Position numbers and translations under genes: made by a program
NCBI GenBank assembly: GCA_022601135.1
Contig: JAHZJB010000064.1
Span: forward strand, 1-64,000
Direction: 5' to 3'
DNA length: 64,000 bases
Origin: Actinomycetes bacterium
GTDB lineage: Bacteria > Actinomycetota > Actinomycetes > Mycobacteriales > Mycobacteriaceae
In this document: one piece after another, positions 1 to 10,134 of the stretch
Numbering within the stretch: the first letter of the stretch is position 1
Layout: every line of letters starts with the position of its first letter
The notes under the pieces: generated by a model
Told to the model about the DNA's origin: nothing
Seen by the model: only the letters and a program-made list of their open reading frames with translations
Database searches by the model: none

Positions 1-135
1 CGCCGTGATCGGCCACTCCATGGGCGAGGTCACCGCCGCCGTCGTCGCCGGCGCCCTGAGCCTGGCCGACGGCCTACACGTCATCGCCCAACGCTCCACC
101 ATCATGTCCCGCCTCACCGGACAAGGCGCCGTCGC
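1..135 (+). repeat. Direct repeat copy A within AT-coding sequence (copy B at 7425-7559)
   Basis: Bases 1-135 match 7425-7559 exactly by eye, covering the AT nucleophile region of two different PKS genes. After a divergent patch, more identity follows: about 95 bp around 185-279 and about 46 bp around 290-335, each with its counterpart ~7.42 kb downstream. The repeat may extend beyond the left edge. Runs of exact identity between paralogues point to recent gene conversion or duplication. Confidence 0.85.
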
Positions 136-3100
136 GCTCATCGAACTGGACCCTGATGCGGCGAAGGCATGTGTCGCGGAGTTCCCCGGCGTCGAGATCG
201 CCGGCTACCTCTCGCCACGCCAGACCGCGGTCGCCGGCCCGCCCGACCAGATCGACGCCGTCATCGCCGCGATCACCGCCCGGGACAGGTTCGCTCGCCG
301 GGTCAACATGCAGGTCGCCTCCCACACCGCGCTGATCGACCCGGTGCTACCGGATCTGCGCGACGCGCTCCAGGGGCTGGCGCTCAGGGCACCGAACATC
401 CCGTTCCTGTCCACGGTTATCGACCCCCTCGACGAGGATGGGTCCGAACCCGTCCTGGATGCCGACTACTGGGTGGCCAACGTCCGTCAGCCGGTTCACT
501 TCAGCCGGGCCGTCACGGCTGCGGCCCGCGAAATCGGCACCTTCATCGAGGTGAGCGCCAACCCGATCCTGACTTACGCGGTCACCGACACGCTGGGAAC
601 GGGGCAGTACCGCAGCTTCGGGACCCTGGCCCGCGACGCCGACGACACGCTGACCTTCCATACGGCGCTCAATGCGACATTCACCAACCACGCGCCCGAA
701 ACTCCGCACCTGGCCGAGCCGCATATTGGGCTGCCGACCACACCCTGGCATCACACCCGCCATTGGGCGATCCCCAAGCGCACGCCGCCGTCGGGAGCCT
801 CGGCCCCCCGGCCCGGCACCGTGCTGGGCGCCCACACCACCGTCGCCGGCTCCCGGCCGGGACATCTGTGGCAGGCGCGGCTGGCTCCGCAGGCCAAGCC
901 CTATCCGAATTCCCACCGGTTCGCCGGGGTCGAGATCGTTCCGCTGTCGGTGCTGCTGCACACGCTGGCACTAGCCGCCACCGAGTGCGGCGCAGCCACC
1001 GGCGCGGCCGTGACGGACGCACGGTTCGACCTGCCGATCACGCTCGACCGGCCGCGCGTGGTACAGGTCTTCACCGATGGCGACGTCATCACGGTGTCAT
1101 CGACTGCGGCGTCATCGACTGCGGCGTCGTCTTCGGGGACGAGCGGCACCTCCGACACCTCCTGGGTCCGGCACGTGTCGGCACGGATTTCGGAAGAACC
1201 GTCCGGCGACGGCGCCCACGCGGCGGTCACCGAGCCAGACGTGGCCGGCTACGAACTCGCGGCACTGGCGGAACTCCACAACGCCTGGGGCATCGAGGGG
1301 CAGGCCTACCCCTGGACGGTCGCGACAGACGACTCCCACGCAGCCGCGCCCGGCACCGTGCGCGCGGTTGTGGATCTGCCGGATCACTCCGCAACAGCAG
1401 CGCTCGATGCCGCGGTGAACCTGGGTCGGCTGGTCGACGCGTCCAGCCCTGGGCTCAAGGTTCCGGCCTCGGCGGGGGCTGTGTCCTTTCGGCCTGGACT
1501 CGCTGGCGCACAAGGCGTGATCGACGCACGCCTGGCGGGTCGAGAAGGGGACGACCTTCTGGTCGACATCGCGATTGCCGACACCGAGGGCACGGTGTGG
1601 GCAGATATTCGCGCGATGCGCTACGCCGCGGTGGAACCGGATACCGCGGCGCCGGCCGATCCGAGCCGGATCGCCCACGTCCTGGATTGGCGGCCGTGGA
1701 CGGCAGCCGCGCCCGACAGCGACACCCCGCCCACCGAGACCGGGGCGGTCGCCGTCATCGGTGACGGGGACGCCGCTGACGCAGTGCGTGAACGGCTAAT
1801 CGAGGCCGGCCGCCCAAGCGCCGAACCGGGCGATGCCCGCTACGTGATGTACGTCGCAGACCCGGGGTCCAACGACGCGGATACGGATGTCGACGTGTCC
1901 GTTCGCCTCACCACAGAGGTCTCCGCACTCGTCGCCCGTCTCGCCGAGCGCGATGTGCGTAACCCGGCAACGCTGTGGATCGTCACGCGCGGGGTGCATG
2001 AGTCGGCGTCCGTCGCGGCGGTGCGTCAGAGTTGCTTATGGGGCCTGGCCGGAGTGATCGGCGCCGAGCAGCCGCAACTGTGGGGTGGCCTGGTCGATCT
2101 GACGGGCAGCGAAGATCCCGCCGAACTGGACGACGGCGTGGCTGTGCTCGCCGCGACGCTGTCAACGCCCATCAAGTCCGTCGCGGCGCTCCGGGATCGA
2201 CAGATTCTCACGTCAACGTTGGCCCAGATCACCGCCGAACCGGCACGAGCCGCGGTGCGGTGCCGCCCCGACGCTGCCTACCTGATCACCGGGGGCATGG
2301 GTGCGCTCGGCTTGCTCATGGCGGATTGGCTCGCCGACCGGGGTGCCCGACGGGTCATCCTCGCCGGCCGCTCGTCGCTGCCGCCCCGGCGAGCTTGGGG
2401 CGCGAAGAACGGCCAGCGGACCTCGGCAACCCCGGCTGTCCCGGACCTGGATGCCGACACCAGGCGAAAGATCGCCGCGATCCGTGCACTCGAGATGCGG
2501 GGGGTGTCCGTCGAGACGGTGGCACTCGACATCGGCTCAGCCGCTGCGGTGCGCGCGGTGCTCGACAAGCGCGACGCCGACGGCGCTCCACCGATTCGGG
2601 GTGTCATCCATGCTGCCGGGGTCACCGAAGCGCAGCTGCTCACCGAGATCGAGGGGCAGCGGGTGCGCGACACGTTGTGGCCGAAGGTCGCCGGCGCCCA
2701 AGCGCTGCACGAGGTCTTCCCTCCGGGCACGCTGGACTTCCTCTATCTGACCGCCTCGGCGGGTGCAGTGTTCGGCATCCCGGGTCAGGGCGCCTACGCT
2801 GCCGCCAACGCCTACCTGGATGCGCTGGCTCGAGCCCGCCACCTGCAGGGCTGCAACACCGTCAGCCTGGACTGGGTGGCCTGGCAGGGCCTCGGCTTCG
2901 CCAGGGAGGCGCAGATCGTGATCTCGGAGCTGGATCGGGTCGGGTCGCGACCGGTCGCTGCTGCCGAGGCGTTGGCGGCCTGGGAGTTCGCCAGCCGTTT
3001 CGATGTCGATCAGGTGGTGATGGCGCCGATGCTGTCGTCCGAGGACGCCACGGCGGTCACCTCCGAGAGCCATCGCCCATCGGCACCGACAGTGGCCTGG

Positions 3101-3451
3101 TCGTCGCTGGCTCCGGCCGAATTGCTGACCGAGCTGCAGGCCGGGTTACGCAGCATATTGGCGACCGAGCTGCGCCTGCCGGAGAGCGACGTTCACACTG
3201 ATCGGCCGTTCGCCGAGATGGGGCTCAACTCCGTGATGGCGATGTCGATCCGGCGTGAGGTCGAGCGATTGGTGGGGCTGGAGTTGTCGGCCACGATGCT
3301 GTTCAACCATCCGACGATCGCGACGTTTGCGACCTACCTCGCCGACCAGTTGGTGCCCGACGTCGACGCCGGCGAATCGGCTAACGAAGCAGCCGAGGAG
3401 GCGGGCGACAGCCTGCTCGATTCGCTGTTCGACAGTGTTGAATCGAACTGA
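2..3451 (+). CDS. MAS-like type I polyketide synthase, C-terminal part (AT-DH-KR-ACP), truncated by window edge
   Basis: This is the 3' part of a large type I PKS; the frame is open to the left edge, so the GTG used by the ORF track is not a real start. Visible order, numbered from that GTG: the end of an AT with the GHSMGE nucleophile (residue ~5) and a VASH specificity motif (~104); a dehydratase with an intact HxxxGxxxxP motif (HRFAGVEIVP, ~304) and a second motif LDAAVN (~467); a ketoreductase with TGGMGALG (~758) and the Tyr/Asn pair in YAAANAYLD (~930); and an ACP with phosphopantetheine Ser in GLNSVMAM (~1075). No enoyl reductase lies between DH and KR. The KR, ACP and the tail DSLFDSVES resemble mycocerosic acid synthase from memory, so it may make the acyl chain that PapA5 transfers. 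It is followed after 84 bp by the FadD26-like gene. Confidence 0.88.
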   Translation, partial: AVIGHSMGEVTAAVVAGALSLADGLHVIAQRSTIMSRLTGQGAVALIELDPDAAKACVAEFPGVEIAGYLSPRQTAVAGPPDQIDAVIAAITARDRFARRVNMQVASHTALIDPVLPDLRDALQGLALRAPNIPFLSTVIDPLDEDGSEPVLDADYWVANVRQPVHFSRAVTAAAREIGTFIEVSANPILTYAVTDTLGTGQYRSFGTLARDADDTLTFHTALNATFTNHAPETPHLAEPHIGLPTTPWHHTRHWAIPKRTPPSGASAPRPGTVLGAHTTVAGSRPGHLWQARLAPQAKPYPNSHRFAGVEIVPLSVLLHTLALAATECGAATGAAVTDARFDLPITLDRPRVVQVFTDGDVITVSSTAASSTAASSSGTSGTSDTSWVRHVSARISEEPSGDGAHAAVTEPDVAGYELAALAELHNAWGIEGQAYPWTVATDDSHAAAPGTVRAVVDLPDHSATAALDAAVNLGRLVDASSPGLKVPASAGAVSFRPGLAGAQGVIDARLAGREGDDLLVDIAIADTEGTVWADIRAMRYAAVEPDTAAPADPSRIAHVLDWRPWTAAAPDSDTPPTETGAVAVIGDGDAADAVRERLIEAGRPSAEPGDARYVMYVADPGSNDADTDVDVSVRLTTEVSALVARLAERDVRNPATLWIVTRGVHESASVAAVRQSCLWGLAGVIGAEQPQLWGGLVDLTGSEDPAELDDGVAVLAATLSTPIKSVAALRDRQILTSTLAQITAEPARAAVRCRPDAAYLITGGMGALGLLMADWLADRGARRVILAGRSSLPPRRAWGAKNGQRTSATPAVPDLDADTRRKIAAIRALEMRGVSVETVALDIGSAAAVRAVLDKRDADGAPPIRGVIHAAGVTEAQLLTEIEGQRVRDTLWPKVAGAQALHEVFPPGTLDFLYLTASAGAVFGIPGQGAYAAANAYLDALARARHLQGCNTVSLDWVAWQGLGFAREAQIVISELDRVGSRPVAAAEALAAWEFASRFDVDQVVMAPMLSSEDATAVTSESHRPSAPTVAWSSLAPAELLTELQAGLRSILATELRLPESDVHTDRPFAEMGLNSVMAMSIRREVERLVGLELSATMLFNHPTIATFATYLADQLVPDVDAGESANEAAEEAGDSLLDSLFDSVESN

Positions 3452-3535
3452 CGACCAGCGACCCGCCGATTTCTGGATTCACCCGATTCGAGAGAACATG
3501 GAGATGTCGGGAGCCGATTCGAAAGGAATTCGCTG

Positions 3536-5281
3536 ATGCCAGCTGTGACGGCATTGTCTCAGACCTCTATCCCCGAGGTGCTTGCCGACCGTGCGCGGCA
3601 GCAGCCTGACGATATCGCGTACACGTTCATCGACTACGAGATCGACCCGGCGGGGGTTCCGGAGAGTCTGACCTGGTCCGAACTGCATGAACGCGCGCAG
3701 ATCGTCGCCGAAAAGCTGGCGGCGTGCGGCTCCCCGGGAGACCGGGTGGCGATCCTGGCCCCGCAATGCATGGAGTATCTCGTCGGCGTCTACGGCGCCA
3801 TCGCGGGTGGATTCATCGCAGTACCGTTGTCGATGCCGCAGTTGCGTCAACACGACGAGCGGGTCACCGGCGCGATGCAGGATTCGACGCCGGTCGCGGT
3901 GCTCACCACCTCAGCCGTGGTCGACGACGTGCGAAAGTACGGTCAGGTAGACCCGAGGCAGCGAGCCCCGAAGTTCATCGAGGTCGACACCCTGGATTAC
4001 GATTCCCCGCCCAAATCCAGCGCACCGGTCTCCTTGCCCAAGACGGCCTACCTGCAGTACACGTCGGGTTCGACGCGCAGACCTGCCGGCGTCGTGGTGT
4101 CCCATCGCAATGTCCTCGTCAACGTCGGTCAATTGCTGACCGACTACTACGAGGCGCACCCGGATGGACCGCCTGAAGACACCACAATCGTGTCCTGGCT
4201 GCCCTTCTATCACGACATGGGGCTCATCGTGGGGTTGTTCATTCCCCTGCTACTGGGCCGGCGAGCGGTCTTCATGAGCCCCATCGCGTTCATGCAGCGG
4301 CCGGCCCGCTGGATTCAGCAGCTGGCGTCAGCCACCGGCGCGTTCACCGCGGCACCCAACTTCGCCTTCGAGCTGGCGGTGAAGCGCACCACCGACGGGG
4401 ACCTTGCGGGCATGGACTTGGGCGGTGTGTCGGTGATGATCAACGGCGCCGAGCGGGTGCACGGGTCAACGGTGCGGCGCTTCAACGACCGATTTTCCGC
4501 GTTCAACCTGCCCGATCAGGCGTTGCGTCCGTCCTACGGACTGGCGGAGGCAACGGTCTATGTGTCCTCGTCGGCCGGCGGCCGTCCGGCGACAGCGGTC
4601 TGGTTCGATTACGAGAAGCTGGCTGCCGGCCATGCCGAACCATGCGAAGACGGCGGCGGTTCGGAACACATCGGCCTTGGCACCCCCCGGTCAACCACGG
4701 TACGGGTGGTCGATCCCGAGACGTGCGGAGAGAATCCGGCGGGCAAGATCGGCGAGGTGTGGCTTCATGGCGACCACGTGGCCGGCGGCTACTGGCACAA
4801 CCCGCGGCTGACCGAGCAGCTGTTCGCCGGCCAGTTGGGGGAGCCCACTGCAGGCACCCCCCGGGGGCCATGGCTGCGCACCGGCGACCTGGGTGTGATG
4901 TTCGACGATGAGCTCTACATCATCGGCCGGATGAAGGATCTGGTGATCGTCGATGGCCGCAATCACTATCCCGACGATATCGAGGCCACCGTCGCCGAGT
5001 TCACCGGCGGCCGAGTCGCGGCGATCTCGATTCCGGACGAGGCCAGCGAGAAGTTGGTGGTGATCGCCGAGCTGAAGAAGCAGCTGGAGGCTGCCGCGGT
5101 GGCATCGCTGAAGCAACAGGTGACGGCTGCGGTATCAATGACCCACAGCGTGCGGCTGGCCGACTTTGTGCTGGTCGGTCCGGGCTCACTGCCGTTGACC
5201 ACCAGTGGCAAAGTGCGCCGGGCGACGTCGGTCGAGCTGTACCTCGGTGAGAAATTCACTCGTCAGGATGTCTCTCCATGA
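3536..5281 (+). CDS. fadD26: Long-chain fatty acyl-AMP ligase, FadD26-like (FAAL)
   Basis: A 581-aa AMP-forming ligase. In the PDIM pathway the FAAL activates a long-chain fatty acid as acyl-adenylate and loads it onto the N-terminal ACP of PpsA. The adenylation P-loop is YTSGSTRRPAG, the second core motif is SWLPFYHDMGL, the A5-type motif is RPSYGLAEATVYV, the hinge region shows WLRTGDLGV, and DGRNHYPDDIEAT lies in the C-terminal part. Length and sequence follow M. tuberculosis FadD26 (583 aa) from memory. The ATG is preceded by AAAGGA about 8 nt upstream. The stop overlaps the start of the PpsA-like gene (ATGA), so the two are translationally coupled, as in the PDIM locus. Confidence 0.92.
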   Translation: MPAVTALSQTSIPEVLADRARQQPDDIAYTFIDYEIDPAGVPESLTWSELHERAQIVAEKLAACGSPGDRVAILAPQCMEYLVGVYGAIAGGFIAVPLSMPQLRQHDERVTGAMQDSTPVAVLTTSAVVDDVRKYGQVDPRQRAPKFIEVDTLDYDSPPKSSAPVSLPKTAYLQYTSGSTRRPAGVVVSHRNVLVNVGQLLTDYYEAHPDGPPEDTTIVSWLPFYHDMGLIVGLFIPLLLGRRAVFMSPIAFMQRPARWIQQLASATGAFTAAPNFAFELAVKRTTDGDLAGMDLGGVSVMINGAERVHGSTVRRFNDRFSAFNLPDQALRPSYGLAEATVYVSSSAGGRPATAVWFDYEKLAAGHAEPCEDGGGSEHIGLGTPRSTTVRVVDPETCGENPAGKIGEVWLHGDHVAGGYWHNPRLTEQLFAGQLGEPTAGTPRGPWLRTGDLGVMFDDELYIIGRMKDLVIVDGRNHYPDDIEATVAEFTGGRVAAISIPDEASEKLVVIAELKKQLEAAAVASLKQQVTAAVSMTHSVRLADFVLVGPGSLPLTTSGKVRRATSVELYLGEKFTRQDVSP

Positions 5282-8200
5282 CCTCAGCCCTCGACGAGGC
5301 TGCTGTTCGGAGATGGTTGGTCGACTACCTGGTCGAGAACAACGGCTGCAGTCCTGAGCACATCGACAGTGGTGCCTCGATGCACGATCTCGGTGTGGGC
5401 TCCAGGGACGCGGTGGTCCTGACGGGGGTGCTGTCGGAGTTTCTGGGCCGCGTGGTGTCTCCGGTGGACTTTTGGCAGTACCCGACGGTGGACGCGCTGG
5501 CGAGGTACCTGACCGGTGGCGAGGTCGAGCCGGTCACCGTGGCAACCGGCAGCGCCGGCCACGCGACGATGAACGAGCCGATCGCGGTGGTCGGGGTGGG
5601 CTGCCGGTTCCCGGGCGATGAGGGCAATATCGAAGGCCCAGAAGAGTATTGGGACTTCCTCACACAGGGGCGTTCGTCGATCGGTGAAATACCCGCGCAG
5701 CGGTGGACGTGGTGTGACGACGGCACCCCGGAGGGTGTCGCGGCTCTGACGGGTATCACGCGGTGGGGTTCGTTCCTGCGCGACATCGATGCTTTCGACG
5801 CCGAGTTCTTCGAGATCATGCCGCGCGAAGCGACCCGGATGGAGCCGCAGCAGCGGCTGCTGCTGGAGGTCACCCACGAAGCGCTGGAGCACGCCGGCAT
5901 CCCCGCCGATTCCCTGGCCGAGACTCAGACCGGCGTGTTTGCCGGGGCGAGCACTGGCGACTACGCCCACCTCGGGGGTATGGATCTGAACCAGGTCGAC
6001 GCGTGGTACAGCACTGGTGGGGCGTTGAGCATCATCGCCAACCGGGTGTCGTACTACTTCGATCTGCGCGGGCCGTCGGTCACGATCGACACGGCGTGTT
6101 CGTCGTCGTTGGTTGCGGTGCACCTGGCGTGTCAGAGCCTGCGCTCGGGCGACTCGAATCTGGCGCTGGCCGCCGGGGTGAACCTGCTGCTCTCCCCGGC
6201 CGCCACCAGGAGTTTCGACCAGCTCGAGGCGTTGTCGAAGACGGGGCAATGCCATAGCTTCGACGCCGCGGCCGATGGGTTCGTGCGCGGCGAGGGCTGC
6301 GGGGTCACCGTGCTCAAACGGCTCTGCGACGCAGAGCGCGACGGCGACCGGATCCTGGCGGTGATCCGCGGTTCGGCGGTCAACCAGGACGGGCGCTCCA
6401 ACGGCCTGATGGCACCCAACCCGGCCGCCCAGATGGCGGTTCTGCGGTCCGCCTACGCCGCGGCAGGGGTAGAGCCACGCGATGTCGACTACGTCGAAAC
6501 CCACGGCACCGGAACACTGCTCGGTGATCCGATCGAAGCCCGCGCACTGGGCTCCGTGCTCGGCAAGGGCCGCGCCGCCGACGCCCCCTTGTTGATCGGA
6601 GCGGTCAAGTCCAACCTGGGCCATCTGGAAGCCGCGGCCGGAATCGCCGGCTTCATCAAAGCCGTACTGGCGCTGCAGCACACCACGATCCCGGCCAACC
6701 TGGGCTACCAGAACCCCAACCCGCACATACCCTTCGACAAGTTGCGGCTGAAAGTGATTGCCGAGCATACGGATTGGGTGCCGGCAGGGCGGCCACGCCG
6801 GGCCGGGATCTCATCGTTCGGGTTCGGCGGCACCAACGCCCACGTGGTGATCGAACAAGCACCGGTGCCGGCACCCCCACCGGCCGAACAGAACGAGCCG
6901 GCGGTGACCACGCTGGTGATATCGGGCAAGACAGAAGAGCGCATCGCCGCACAGGCCGGCCGGCTCGCCGACTGGATGATCGGCCCCCAGGGCGCCCTGG
7001 CCTCGCTCTCCGAAGTGGCCCACACCCTCAACCACCACCGCTCCCAGCACCCCAAATTCGCCACCGTCGCCGCCCGCGACACAACCCAAGCCATCGCCGG
7101 CCTGCGCGCCCTGGCCAACGGCCAGACCGCACCCGGCCTCGTCGCTCCCCATACCGGTACCGGCAAGCGCGGCATCGTGTTCGTGTATTCGGGGCAGGGG
7201 TCGCAGTGGGCCGGGATGGCCCGCCAGCTACTGGCCGATGAGTCCGCTTTCCTCACCGCGCTCGCCGAGATCGAACCGGTATTCCTCGAGCAGGTCGGCT
7301 TCTCGCTCTACGACATCATCGCCAACGGCCAACCCATCGACGGCGACGCCCAGGTCCAGCCGGTCCTGATGGGCCTGCAACTGGCCCTCACCGAACTGTG
7401 GCGCTCCTACGGCGTCCACCCCGACGCCGTGATCGGCCACTCCATGGGCGAGGTCACCGCCGCCGTCGTCGCCGGCGCCCTGAGCCTGGCCGACGGCCTA
7501 CACGTCATCGCCCAACGCTCCACCATCATGTCCCGCCTCACCGGACAAGGCGCCGTCGCCCTCGCCAATCTCGACGCCGACGCCACCGCGGCCCTGATCA
7601 CAGACCATCCCGGCGTCGAGATCGCCGGCTACCTCTCGCCACGCCAGACCGCGGTCGCCGGCCCGCCCGACCAGATCGACGCCGTCATCGCCGCGATCAC
7701 CGCGCAGAATATCTTCGCTCGCCGGGTCAACATGCAGGTCGCCTCCCACACCGCGCTGATGGACGCGGTGCTACCCGATATCCGAACGGCCCTTGCCGAC
7801 ATCACGCCGAACGTTCCAACGCTGCCGGTGCTTTCCACCGTCACCGACACCGGATCGGCACCTGCTTTCGACGCCGACTACTGGGTGGCCAACGTCCGCC
7901 AACCCGTCCGGTTCAGCCAGGCCATCGCTGCGGCAGCCCAGGATCACGGTGTGTTCGTCGAGATCAGCCCGCACTCGACGCTGGGCCAGTCGATCAGCGA
8001 TACGGTGGCCGCACTGGGCGGCGACTCGGGTCACCGCACCATCGGGACGCTGGCTCGCGACGCCGACGACACGCTGACCTTCCACGCGAATCTGAACGCC
8101 ACCCACACTTCCCGCCCGCCGCACACCGGGCATCCCGCCGAACCGCACGTCGCGCTGCCGACCACACCGTGGCGCCACACCCACCACTGGGTTGATGTCC

Positions 8201-10128
8201 GGACGAAGAAGCGTGCCGGCAACGAACACGTCGGCGCACTCCCGGCGGGCAGCACGGTCCCCGCGGCGTGGTTCTGCGAACTGACCTGGCCGGTCCGGCA
8301 GCTACCGCCGGCTGCCGAAGTCCGGTTCAACGCTTCGCAGGCCCACTGGCTGGTCATCGCCGACACCGCCATCGCAGCAGAACTGGCTCGTCTACTCGGG
8401 GATGGCGGACCCACAGTCACCACGCTGTCGTCCCCGGACGACGAAGCGGCCCTCGCGCGGGCCCTCGACACGGCCACCCACGTGCTGTATGCACCGCCGG
8501 TGTGCGACCGCCAAGACCACCAAGACCACCAAGACCGTGGCTACCACGTCTTCGAAGCGGGCCGGGCTGTCGCGTTGGCGGCAGTCAAGGGTGCGCATTC
8601 GCCCAAGCTGTTTCTGCTGACGCGCAATGCGCAACCCGTCGCCGAGGGCGACCGGGCCAACCCGGCGCACGCCGTGCTGTGGGGCCTGGGCCGGACGCTG
8701 GCGCTAGAGCATCCCGAGATCTGGGGGGCGGTGCTCGACGTCGACGAATCGGTACCCGCGGTGGTCGCGGCCCGCTGGGTGCTGACCGAAGCCGAGGGCG
8801 CCGGCGGCGAGGACCAGATCGTGTACCGCGCAGGCACCCGCAGGGTCGCGCGCCTGATCCAGTCGCTACCACCGGCCACCCCGCTCGAGGCGGACACCCT
8901 GGATCTCGACGGTGCCCACCTGGTTATCGGCGCAACCGGCAACCTCGGTCCGCAGATCATCGAGCAACTCGCTGCCATGGGTGCGCGCACCGTCGTCGCC
9001 CTGTCCCGCAGCCCGGGTACCCGGCTCGACGAGGTCACCGCCCGGCTTTCGGCGACCGGCACCAGCGTTGTGACCGTGGCGGCCGACGCCTCCGACGAGC
9101 CGTCGCTGAGCGCGGTGTTCGACCGGTTCGGCGTCGACCTTCCGCCGCTGGCCGGAATCTACCTGGCGGCGATGGGCGGGGGGCCGGTGACGCTGACCGA
9201 GATGACCCAGGACGACGTCGTCGCCATGTTCCGCCCAAAAATCGACGCAGTAGCGCTGCTGGACAAGCTGTCGCTCGGGCATCCGGTGCAACAGTTCGTG
9301 CTGTTTTCATCGATCTCCGGAGTGCTCGGGTCGCGGTGGCTGGCCCACTACGCAGCGACCACCACCTACCTGGATACCTTCGCGTTCCGCCGCCGGGCCG
9401 CGGGTTTGCCCGCGTGCGCCATCGACTGGGGGCTGTGGAAGTCGCTGGCCGATGCCCAGACCGGATTCGAACGCCAGGCGACGATGGAATCCGGTTTGGA
9501 ACCTATGGACGATGCCGTTGCGATCACCGCGTTGCGGTCGTTCGTCGGGCCCCAGGCCCCGCCTCGGGCCACCGTGGTCGCCGCTGACTGGCCTCGACTG
9601 GCCACCGCCTACCGCACCCGCGCACAGCTGCACATCCTCGATGACCTGCTGGCGGCCGAATTTGGCGATGAACCGATTGCGCTTTCGGCGAACACGAAAT
9701 TCCGGGAGGAACTGCGGGAGTGTGACGCTGCGGAACGGATCGAGTTGCTGACCGATCACGTAGCCGCTCACGTTGCCGCCGCGATGGGCCTGGCCTCGGC
9801 AAACGCGCTGGATCCCACCGTCGGGTTCTTCCAGTTCGGAATGGATTCGCTGATGAGCGTCACCCTGCAGCGTTCGCTGAGTGAGAGCCTCGGAGAGGTG
9901 CTGCCCGCATCAGTGGTCTTCGATTACCCGACCCTGGAAGCCCTCACCGAGTATTTGGCTTCGATGCTTCCTGAGATAATCGGAACCGCCGGTGGTGGGC
10001 ACGGGGTTGGGGACCCGGCCGGCTCGGGTGGTACAGGTGAGGTAGGCCCCTCGGTGGACACCGAGAACACCTACGACGACCTGGCCGAGGACGAACTGCT
10101 TGCGCGACTGTCGGAAAGATTGAGTTAG
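5278..10128 (+). CDS. ppsA: Phthiocerol-type PKS, PpsA-like (ACP-KS-AT-KR-ACP)
   Basis: A 1616-aa modular PKS. It starts with a loading ACP (residues ~5-78; likely phosphopantetheine Ser in GVGSRDAV, ~42), the PpsA hallmark that receives the starter from the FAAL. Then come a KS (~99-530; DTACSSS Cys ~274), an AT (~635-930; GHSMGE ~720; VASH specificity motif), a KR (~1215-1400; IGATGNLG, Tyr in [10 protein letters not shown]) and an ACP (Ser in GMDSLMSV, ~1523). It has no DH or ER, so the beta-hydroxyl should remain. The Asn usually found four residues after the KR Tyr is replaced, as I recall for Pps KRs. VASH is usually read as methylmalonyl-type, whereas M. tuberculosis PpsB and PpsC carry VAPH (from memory). 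A 9-bp triplet (CAAGACCAC type) near 8515-8540 encodes a short DHQDHQD run. The start overlaps the fadD26 stop. Confidence 0.9.
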   Translation: MTSALDEAAVRRWLVDYLVENNGCSPEHIDSGASMHDLGVGSRDAVVLTGVLSEFLGRVVSPVDFWQYPTVDALARYLTGGEVEPVTVATGSAGHATMNEPIAVVGVGCRFPGDEGNIEGPEEYWDFLTQGRSSIGEIPAQRWTWCDDGTPEGVAALTGITRWGSFLRDIDAFDAEFFEIMPREATRMEPQQRLLLEVTHEALEHAGIPADSLAETQTGVFAGASTGDYAHLGGMDLNQVDAWYSTGGALSIIANRVSYYFDLRGPSVTIDTACSSSLVAVHLACQSLRSGDSNLALAAGVNLLLSPAATRSFDQLEALSKTGQCHSFDAAADGFVRGEGCGVTVLKRLCDAERDGDRILAVIRGSAVNQDGRSNGLMAPNPAAQMAVLRSAYAAAGVEPRDVDYVETHGTGTLLGDPIEARALGSVLGKGRAADAPLLIGAVKSNLGHLEAAAGIAGFIKAVLALQHTTIPANLGYQNPNPHIPFDKLRLKVIAEHTDWVPAGRPRRAGISSFGFGGTNAHVVIEQAPVPAPPPAEQNEPAVTTLVISGKTEERIAAQAGRLADWMIGPQGALASLSEVAHTLNHHRSQHPKFATVAARDTTQAIAGLRALANGQTAPGLVAPHTGTGKRGIVFVYSGQGSQWAGMARQLLADESAFLTALAEIEPVFLEQVGFSLYDIIANGQPIDGDAQVQPVLMGLQLALTELWRSYGVHPDAVIGHSMGEVTAAVVAGALSLADGLHVIAQRSTIMSRLTGQGAVALANLDADATAALITDHPGVEIAGYLSPRQTAVAGPPDQIDAVIAAITAQNIFARRVNMQVASHTALMDAVLPDIRTALADITPNVPTLPVLSTVTDTGSAPAFDADYWVANVRQPVRFSQAIAAAAQDHGVFVEISPHSTLGQSISDTVAALGGDSGHRTIGTLARDADDTLTFHANLNATHTSRPPHTGHPAEPHVALPTTPWRHTHHWVDVRTKKRAGNEHVGALPAGSTVPAAWFCELTWPVRQLPPAAEVRFNASQAHWLVIADTAIAAELARLLGDGGPTVTTLSSPDDEAALARALDTATHVLYAPPVCDRQDHQDHQDRGYHVFEAGRAVALAAVKGAHSPKLFLLTRNAQPVAEGDRANPAHAVLWGLGRTLALEHPEIWGAVLDVDESVPAVVAARWVLTEAEGAGGEDQIVYRAGTRRVARLIQSLPPATPLEADTLDLDGAHLVIGATGNLGPQIIEQLAAMGARTVVALSRSPGTRLDEVTARLSATGTSVVTVAADASDEPSLSAVFDRFGVDLPPLAGIYLAAMGGGPVTLTEMTQDDVVAMFRPKIDAVALLDKLSLGHPVQQFVLFSSISGVLGSRWLAHYAATTTYLDTFAFRRRAAGLPACAIDWGLWKSLADAQTGFERQATMESGLEPMDDAVAITALRSFVGPQAPPRATVVAADWPRLATAYRTRAQLHILDDLLAAEFGDEPIALSANTKFREELRECDAAERIELLTDHVAAHVAAAMGLASANALDPTVGFFQFGMDSLMSVTLQRSLSESLGEVLPASVVFDYPTLEALTEYLASMLPEIIGTAGGGHGVGDPAGSGGTGEVGPSVDTENTYDDLAEDELLARLSERLS
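7425..7559 (+). repeat. Direct repeat copy B within ppsA AT-coding sequence (copy A at 1-135)
   Basis: Exact 135-bp match to window bases 1-135, in the same reading frame of the AT domain, with further shorter identical blocks downstream (about 7609-7703 and 7714-7760). Recombination between the two copies would delete the 3' part of the MAS-like PKS, the FAAL and the 5' half of ppsA. Confidence 0.85.
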
Positions 10129-10134
10129 AGCGAG

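Noticed and set aside
169-1764. 531-aa + strand ORF overlapping the first PKS
   Set aside because: Arg/Pro/Gly-rich translation without domain features; a shadow frame of high-GC PKS sequence.
5284-6768. 494-aa minus-strand ORF opposite ppsA
   Set aside because: Antisense to well-conserved KS motifs, no family features; long antisense ORFs are normal at this GC content.
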